From Chloroflexota bacterium (GTDB lineage: Bacteria; Chloroflexota; Anaerolineae; Aggregatilineales; Phototrophicaceae), in assembly GCA_028875185.1 (NCBI GenBank), contig JAPPFH010000005.1:1-42966 (forward strand): DNA of 42,966 bases. Reading direction: 5' to 3'. Below, piece after piece: positions 37,726 through 42,966 of this stretch. Below the pieces are notes generated by a model, which was not told the DNA's origin, did not search any database, and was given only the letters and a program-made list of their open reading frames with translations. A program made the translations under genes and the position numbers. The stretch's first letter is position 1. Every line of letters begins with the position of its first letter.

Positions 37726-38412
37726 ATGACTGATCCGCTCCAAAATCAAATCGAATACTACCGCGCGCGGGCGCCCGAGTATGACGACTGGTTTTACCGC
37801 CGCGGTCGCTATGATCAAGGCGAGGCGCACACGCGTCAATGGGGGCGGGAAATCCAGCAGATCCGCGACCAATTGCGCAGCGTCGCGAACAATGGAGACA
37901 TCCTGGAATTGGCGCCCGGCACCGGCATCTGGACGGCGGAGCTTATCGAGATTGGCGAGCGCGTCACCGCCCTTGACGCCTCGCCCGAGATGATCAACAT
38001 CAACCGCGCCAAGCTGCTTTCGGATAAAGTCGATTATCAACTGACCGATCTCTTTGCGTATCAGCCGGCGCGCCAATACGACATGGTATTCTTCGGCTTC
38101 TGGCTGTCGCATGTGCCCGCGGACAAGCTGTCGCGCTTTCTTAATGCGGTGCATGCGGCATTGAAGCCGGGCGGTCGCCTCTTCATCATCGATTCGCGCG
38201 CGGTTGATCTATCGGGGAGCCACTCCGCCACCGCCAATCTGGGCGGCGAATTGCAGCGGCGTACGCTCAGCGACGGGCGACAATTCGATATCGTTAAAGT
38301 TTATTACGAGCCCGCCGCGCTGACCGCTGTCTTGCGGAAAAAAGGTTTCGACATCCAGGCGGAAGCGACTGACAACTTCTTCATCTACGCCGATGGCCAG
38401 AAGGCGCGGTGA
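37726..38412 (+). CDS. class I SAM-dependent methyltransferase
   Basis: A 228-residue Rossmann-fold methyltransferase. The AdoMet-binding motif ILELAPGTGIWT is near residue 64-70, TALDASPEMI follows as motif II, and YQLTDLFAY and FGFWLSHVP are later motifs. A C-terminal part gives substrate specificity but is not diagnostic. It follows the sulfatase by 32 bases and probably shares its transcript. Function unknown. Confidence 0.85.
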   Translation: MTDPLQNQIEYYRARAPEYDDWFYRRGRYDQGEAHTRQWGREIQQIRDQLRSVANNGDILELAPGTGIWTAELIEIGERVTALDASPEMININRAKLLSDKVDYQLTDLFAYQPARQYDMVFFGFWLSHVPADKLSRFLNAVHAALKPGGRLFIIDSRAVDLSGSHSATANLGGELQRRTLSDGRQFDIVKVYYEPAALTAVLRKKGFDIQAEATDNFFIYADGQKAR

Positions 38413-38506
38413 CCCAAAGCAGTCGCAGCGGTTGCTCCACAAGCCAGCGGGATGCAAGCGACTGCCGAGATTCCGCGGACAAAAGAGTCCGATCGCATTG
38501 GCGCGC

Positions 38507-38674
38507 TGTAGGGGCGTCTCGCCGAGACTCATGTCCAATAATTTGCCGCGCTCAGAAGGGCGTTTCACGCCGCGCGTAGGTCGCGTAGGTCGCGTAGACA
38601 CTGACCGCCGACACTGACCGCCGACACTGACCGCCGACACTGACCGCCGACACAGCGGATCAAACGCCCCTGCA
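38507..38674. repeat. 168-base palindrome-bounded element with tandem 13-mers
   Basis: The left end TGTAGGGGCGT is matched by ACGCCCCTGCA on the right, an 11-base inverted repeat with one mismatch. Inside are tandem 9-mers (GCGTAGGTC) and four perfect copies of the 13-mer ACACTGACCGCCG (38598-38649). The end GACACAGCGG resembles the end of copy B. This fills most of the 325-base gap between the methyltransferase and the GT4 gene. Confidence 0.8.
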
Positions 38675-38737
38675 TGATGCGCCAAGCATAAGCGCAAACG
38701 AGAGAGATTTCAGCAGGGCGCGCCCGCCGCAATCTCG

Positions 38738-39841
38738 CTATAACGCCGCCTGATACAGCTCAATGACCCGCTCCGCCACCGCCGCCCAGGTCTGCCTTTG
38801 CGCCCGCCGTCTTCCAGCGGCGCCCAGCTTCGCCGCCAGCGCCGGATTCGATAGCAGTTTCAAGAGCGCGCGCGGCAATTCAGCCGCCACATTCGCCTGC
38901 GATACGACCAACCCGGTCTCGCCATGCGCGATGGCGTCAGCAACACCGCAGCCGTCCGTGCCGACAACTGCCGTACCAGCCGCGCCCGCCTCAACCAGCA
39001 CCAAGCCAAAGCCCTCAAACCACAAGCCGTCATTGATCGCGGGCAAGGCGAAAACGTCCGCCGCCGCCAGCCAGGCGCGCATCAAATCATCCTCGACGAA
39101 TCCCATCAGACGCACGTTATCGCGCAGACCCAATTCGTCGATCCGGCTTTCGACTTGCGCTGTGTAGGCGCTGCCTCGCTGCAAGCTCCCCATGATCAGG
39201 CAGCGAACTTGCGGCAGGCGCTCGCGGACGACCGCTATCGCCTCCACCAGTTGCAGCGTTCCCTTCCGCGGTTTGACGCCGCCTGCGGTGACGACAGTCG
39301 GCCCCCGTTTCTCCATTTGCAGCGACGGCGGCTGGAGGAAACGCGCGACATCAACGCCATTGTTGATAACGCGCGCGCGCGCGCCGGGCATCTGCTCCCG
39401 CGCCACCTGCGCTGTGTATTGGCTGACGCAGATCAATTCCGCCTGCATGAATGCGCGCCGATAAGCCTCCCCAACGGGAAAAGGACGCAGGCGCGGCAGA
39501 TTGACGTAGCTGCCATGCGCCGTCAAGAATAGTGGTCTTTCGCGGGCGACGGCCGCCGCCAATATCGCGTAAGGTTCAATCGTGCTATGCACAATGTCGC
39601 AATCGCGCAGGATACGTCGGAGGCGGGGGACCAGCGCCATCGACTTGAGGAAGGTATGGCGTTCCGGCGGCGCAACGGCGGGGAGCAGGGGATGAGCCTC
39701 AAACTCCACTGCCGGGCTGTTTCGCGCGCAGACCACGGTCGCGGCGACGCCCCGCTCGCGCAATTGCCGAGTCAGATTCAGGCTGTAGGTCGCCCAGCCA
39801 TTGCCCAAGCTCAAGTCGGACGTGAGCAATCCAATTCGCAT
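38738..39841 (-). CDS. GT4-family glycosyltransferase
   Basis: A 367-residue GT-B fold glycosyltransferase. The N-terminal MRIGLLTSD and nearby GNGWATYSLNLTRQL form the acceptor domain. The second domain carries VVTAGGVKPRKG and the donor-binding EGFGLVLVEAGAAGT with the conserved Glu residues of the GT4 family. The donor is probably a nucleotide sugar, used for surface glycans. GTG 39856 is an alternative start with no ribosome binding site. It is read just downstream of the 65-residue membrane protein gene on the same strand, separated by 36 bases. Confidence 0.88.
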   Translation of the reverse strand: MRIGLLTSDLSLGNGWATYSLNLTRQLRERGVAATVVCARNSPAVEFEAHPLLPAVAPPERHTFLKSMALVPRLRRILRDCDIVHSTIEPYAILAAAVARERPLFLTAHGSYVNLPRLRPFPVGEAYRRAFMQAELICVSQYTAQVAREQMPGARARVINNGVDVARFLQPPSLQMEKRGPTVVTAGGVKPRKGTLQLVEAIAVVRERLPQVRCLIMGSLQRGSAYTAQVESRIDELGLRDNVRLMGFVEDDLMRAWLAAADVFALPAINDGLWFEGFGLVLVEAGAAGTAVVGTDGCGVADAIAHGETGLVVSQANVAAELPRALLKLLSNPALAAKLGAAGRRRAQRQTWAAVAERVIELYQAAL

Positions 39842-39877
39842 GGGCGCGCTCGTCACGCCGTTTGGAGTGCGGGGGAT

Positions 39878-40075
39878 CTAGCCTCCGTTCGCTTCGGCGG
39901 CGCTGGCTTCAGTCTCTTGGGCGCGGGCAGCCAAGCGCGCGCGCCAAGCCAGGACGGCGGCGGAGTCGTCGGCTCTTACTTCGTCGTGATGCTCCTCCAT
40001 CGTTCCCACCCGCATGACCGCCAGCAGCAGCGCGAAATTCAACAGGATGATCACGATCATGACCGCTATCGCCAT
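39878..40075 (-). CDS. small single-span membrane protein
   Basis: A 65-residue protein with one N-terminal membrane span (AIAVMIVIILLNFALLLAVM) and a charged C-terminus. GGAGG stands six bases before the ATG, which is strong support that it is real. No family is recognised. It precedes the GT4 glycosyltransferase on the same strand, so the two may be co-expressed. Confidence 0.6.
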   Translation of the reverse strand: MAIAVMIVIILLNFALLLAVMRVGTMEEHHDEVRADDSAAVLAWRARLAARAQETEASAAEANGG

Positions 40076-40164
40076 CGCTGTCCTCCAAGACCCTAGCGTG
40101 CCGAACTTCGCATATTATGGCTGAGTATAGATTGTTGGTCTAGTGCGAGCGATGCGCCATCTTC

Positions 40165-40232
40165 GGCGGGCGAGCCACCGGGCAGCGTAGGTCGCGTAGA
40201 CACTGACCGCCGACACTAACCAACGCTCGCCG
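40165..40232. repeat. dispersed repeat, second copy of the tandem-repeat core
   Basis: GGCGAGC at the left and GCTCGCC at the right form its ends. The core is identical over 33 bases (40185-40217) to 38583-38615 in the neighbouring element, ending with one 13-mer. It lies in the 253-base gap before the S9 peptidase gene. Confidence 0.75.
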
Positions 40233-40328
40233 CGACGAACAATCTGCAAATGGCGGTCGACATATTGCGCCTCCCGCGATGGTCGCCTATGATAACTGGC
40301 GTCATTATTCCAGCAAAAGGCAACTACC

Positions 40329-42143
40329 GTGCTGCGACCGATTGACTTATCAGCCGACGCGCCCTGGAAACAGCGGCTGCGCGCGCCTTATATCTCGGAA
40401 ACCAGCCGCGCGTCGCGTAATCCAGCTCGCGGTTTGGCAGTCAGCAACAAGAGCGGCGTGATTCAACTTTACGCCTGGAACACCGAAACGAATGAATTGA
40501 CGCAGCTTACCGATGATCCAGCCGGCGTCGGCGACGGCGCAATCTCCGCCGATGGCGAGCATATCTATTACCTGCGCGACCGGCGCGGCGACGAGATCGG
40601 CCACTATGCGCGCATTCCCTTCGGCGGCGGTGAAGCGGAAGACATCACCCCCGGTTTGCCCGAATACGCCTCCCATTTCCTGGCGGAATGCGCCAGCGGC
40701 CGGGCGCTTGGTTTCTTCGCGGCCGATGCTGATGGCTTCCATTTCTTTGTGTACGATTCGGCGCGCAAGATTCCGATATTTTCGCTCACGAAGCAGGGGC
40801 TGGCTTTCGGTCCGCTGCTTTCGCAGAATGCCGAAATCGCTGTCATCGCGTCAAGCGAAAAGACGGGCACTGCCGAGTACGTTTTGGAAGCCTACGATGT
40901 AGACAGCGGCGAGCTGATCGCGGAACTCTGGGATGGCGCTGAAACTGGCGTGATACCCGGCGAATTCAGCTCGGCGTTGGGGGATCTGCGCTTCGCTGGT
41001 TCGTCAAACGCCGGCGGCTTTCATCGGCCCTTCATCTGGAATCCGCGCAGCGGTGAACGTCAGGACATCCAATCGGCGCAGTTTCGCGGCGATGTGAAAT
41101 TCTGGAATTGGTCGCCCGATGGCGGACGTCTGCTATTGCGCCAAATTAGCGAGGCGAGGCACTCGCTTTACACTTTCGATATTGCTGACGATCGCGTCAG
41201 AGTGCTTGACTTGCCGGATGGCGTACCCTATAAGGGTAGCGGATTTACACCCAATGGCGGGATAGAAATCCACTTCGATCATTCTGCCGCGCCACCCCGT
41301 CTGGTCGAGCTGGGTGGTGAAAAGGGCGCCATCATGCGCGATATCATCGACCTCGGCGTGAATGTGCCAGCAGGTACGCCTTGGCGCTCGGTGAGTTACC
41401 AATCGACAGACGGCGCATCGATTCAAGCCTGGCTGGCGACCCCGCCCGGCGCAGGACCATTTCCGACCATCGTGCATACTCATGGCGGACCGACCGCCGT
41501 CATGGTCAACCGCTGGGCGCCCGATGCGCAAGTCTGGCTCGATCACGGCTTCGCTTTCCTCAGCCTGAATTACCGCGGCTCAACCACCTTCGGCTACGAC
41601 TTCCAACACGCCATCGATGGCGACCTGGGCGCGCTCGAGGTGGAAGATATCGCCGCCGGCGTCGAGTGGCTGATCGCAAATGGCATCGCGCGGCGGGACG
41701 CGATCCTCAAAACAGGCGTCTCCTACGGCGGTTATCTGACGCTGCTGGCGCTGGGAATGAAACCGGCGCTCTGGGCGGGCGGCATGGCTGAAGTCGCCAT
41801 TGCTGATTGGACGCTGATGTACGAAGACCAGGCTGAGACCCTGCGCGGCTACCAACGCAGCATGTTCGGCGGCACACCGGAAGACAAGCCGGAAGCGCAT
41901 CGCAAATCATCGCCAATCACTTACGCCGAGCATATTCAGGCGCCCATCCTGGTGCTGCAAGGCGAGAACGACACCCGCTGCCCGGCGCGCCAGATGCGCG
42001 TCTATGAGCGGCGGCTGAAGGAGCTTGGCAAGTCCATTGAAGTGCACTGGTTCGATGCCGGTCATGGCTCGCTGGACAACGAGGAGTTTGTGGAGAAGAA
42101 AGAAAAGCTGCTGCGCTTCGCCTATCAGGTGTTGGGTCAATGA
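40329..42143 (+). CDS. S9-family prolyl oligopeptidase-like peptidase
   Basis: A 604-residue protein. The N-terminal half is repetitive beta-sheet (WNTETNELTQLTDDPAG and similar blade-like segments) forming a beta-propeller. The C-terminal half is an alpha/beta hydrolase. The nucleophile is Ser in GVSYGGYL (about residue 463), Asp is probably in GENDTRCP, and His in WFDAGHG. The reaction is cleavage of peptides after Pro or Ala in many family members, and the substrate is not readable. No signal peptide is evident. GTG 40329 has AAAAGG eight bases upstream. Confidence 0.92.
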   Translation: MLRPIDLSADAPWKQRLRAPYISETSRASRNPARGLAVSNKSGVIQLYAWNTETNELTQLTDDPAGVGDGAISADGEHIYYLRDRRGDEIGHYARIPFGGGEAEDITPGLPEYASHFLAECASGRALGFFAADADGFHFFVYDSARKIPIFSLTKQGLAFGPLLSQNAEIAVIASSEKTGTAEYVLEAYDVDSGELIAELWDGAETGVIPGEFSSALGDLRFAGSSNAGGFHRPFIWNPRSGERQDIQSAQFRGDVKFWNWSPDGGRLLLRQISEARHSLYTFDIADDRVRVLDLPDGVPYKGSGFTPNGGIEIHFDHSAAPPRLVELGGEKGAIMRDIIDLGVNVPAGTPWRSVSYQSTDGASIQAWLATPPGAGPFPTIVHTHGGPTAVMVNRWAPDAQVWLDHGFAFLSLNYRGSTTFGYDFQHAIDGDLGALEVEDIAAGVEWLIANGIARRDAILKTGVSYGGYLTLLALGMKPALWAGGMAEVAIADWTLMYEDQAETLRGYQRSMFGGTPEDKPEAHRKSSPITYAEHIQAPILVLQGENDTRCPARQMRVYERRLKELGKSIEVHWFDAGHGSLDNEEFVEKKEKLLRFAYQVLGQ

Positions 42144-42368
42144 CCGATGCGGAATCGTCCGCACTTCGGACGCATCAACTAAAGCGGATTAGGAAATATT
42201 GTTTGACCATCGAGGACAGCGAAAAGTCAGAGCGCACAGAGACGTGGTTTGCTTTGCGCAGACGTCGTTGCGGCGCTGCTTTCCGCTCCTGAGAACCAGG
42301 TGAGCGCTGGCCAAATGGTGGGTCTAGATTTAGATTCGGTAGCTTGCGATGAGAATTGAGGCTGTTGC
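42144..42368. other. intergenic region before rmlC
   Basis: A region of 225 bases with no recognisable RNA, repeat or clear promoter. GAGG lies eight bases before the rmlC ATG. Confidence 0.3.
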
Positions 42369-42917
42369 ATGACCAACTCCCCCGCCCAACCTTTCGACGC
42401 CATAGACGGCGTCCAGACCGTGCCGCTTCAAGCCTTTGTCGACGAACGCGGGCGCTTTATGGAGACCTTCCGGGTGGAGTGGTTCCCCCAAGTCAGCTGG
42501 GAGCGCCTGCAATGCAACCGCAGCGATAGCAGCGCCGGCGTACTGCGCGGCTTGCATTATCACTTTAAGCAGGTCGATTACTGGCTTGCCATCCGCGGAC
42601 GCATCCGCGTCGGCTTGGTCGATCTGCGCCGCTCCTCGCCGACATATCTGTGTTCGGCTTCGCTTGACATGGGCGAGGATAACCCGCTCGGCCTCTTCAT
42701 TCCCGAAGGCGTCGCTCATGGCTTCGCCGCCTTGACCGATTGCGCGCTGATGTATATTGTCAACAATTATTATGACGGCGGCGCTGACGAATTCGGCATC
42801 GCCTGGGATGATCCGGGCGCAAACATCGACTGGGGCGTCGCCAAGCCGGCGCTCTCCCAGCGCGACCAAAACAACCCGCTCATCGCAGATATACCGTCCG
42901 TCGCCCAACCCGTGTAA
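42369..42917 (+). CDS. rfbC: dTDP-4-dehydrorhamnose 3,5-epimerase
   Basis: A 182-residue cupin enzyme of the RmlC/RfbC family that epimerises dTDP-4-dehydro-6-deoxyglucose on the way to dTDP-L-rhamnose for surface glycans. VDERGRFMETFR, the catalytic GVLRGLHYHF His, IRGRIRVGLVDLR, FIPEGVAHGF and the YYDGGADEFGIAWDD Tyr/Asp region are all in place. A minus-strand frame over the same bases is a shadow. The gene looks complete in this window. The partner genes (RmlA, B and D) are not in this window. Confidence 0.93.
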   Translation: MTNSPAQPFDAIDGVQTVPLQAFVDERGRFMETFRVEWFPQVSWERLQCNRSDSSAGVLRGLHYHFKQVDYWLAIRGRIRVGLVDLRRSSPTYLCSASLDMGEDNPLGLFIPEGVAHGFAALTDCALMYIVNNYYDGGADEFGIAWDDPGANIDWGVAKPALSQRDQNNPLIADIPSVAQPV

Positions 42918-42966
42918 GGCTTGATTGGTATTAGCAGATGAGCGTCTCCATAGCTCCATCTGGTCT

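Noticed and set aside
38598-38649. Tandem 13-mers that might be taken for a CRISPR array
   Set aside because: The units are directly adjacent with no spacers, and no cas gene is nearby.

Overview
The window looks like chromosomal DNA of a free-living bacterium. GC is roughly 55-60% by eye, and genes are dense, short-spaced and placed on both strands. My best guess is Chloroflexota (Anaerolineae-like). This rests on the mix of predicted proteins (a LysM protein with a TIM-barrel domain, a cytochrome c/copper monooxygenase fusion, a DUF3566-like membrane protein, metal- and glycan-related enzymes), on frequent TTG/GTG starts, and on dispersed palindromes beginning TGTAGGGGCG. No rRNA, tRNA or CRISPR array was found, so the assignment is an impression and not a proof.

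Layout. 1-1619: a PIN-domain protein and an XRE/ImmA-IrrE metallopeptidase overlap in a toxin-antitoxin-like pair that looks AT-richer than its surroundings. 1687-5838: nucleoside diphosphate kinase, then divergently GDP-L-fucose synthase and a large polytopic GT-C-like membrane protein. 6136-8229: two oligopeptide-type ABC ATPases without permeases, closed by a clear terminator. 8277-10029: a small defence cluster with a DNA methyltransferase whose frame is broken at a run of 14 G, a restriction endonuclease of the HNH type overlapping its restored stop codon, and a TIR-domain remnant on the other strand. 10044-21700: housekeeping and metabolic genes (FtsH, a sigma factor, the cytochrome/copper oxidase-like protein, SDR, histidine phosphatase, PfkB kinase, DUF6958-like protein, exported phospholipase D-like protein, ABC-F, a metallo-beta-lactamase-fold protein lacking the usual metal motif, a small barrel protein).

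21970-31011: secreted LysM glycosidase-like protein, IolB, an ABC ATPase with a large exported partner, an STAS-like small protein, an MFS transporter and a secreted hypothetical. 31223-42917: cobalamin-dependent methionine synthase, small membrane proteins, a phytanoyl-CoA dioxygenase-like protein, a sulfatase, a methyltransferase, a GT4 glycosyltransferase, an S9 peptidase and RmlC. Fcl, the GT-C-like protein, GT4 and RmlC suggest cell-surface glycan synthesis, but they are scattered and do not form one cluster.

The most interesting signals are the poly-G tract in the methyltransferase of a coupled restriction-modification pair (candidate phase variation, or an assembly indel) and a family of related palindromic repeats in at least eight intergenic places, one of which carries tandem 13-mers. 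All calls come from reading the sequence alone, without database searches.
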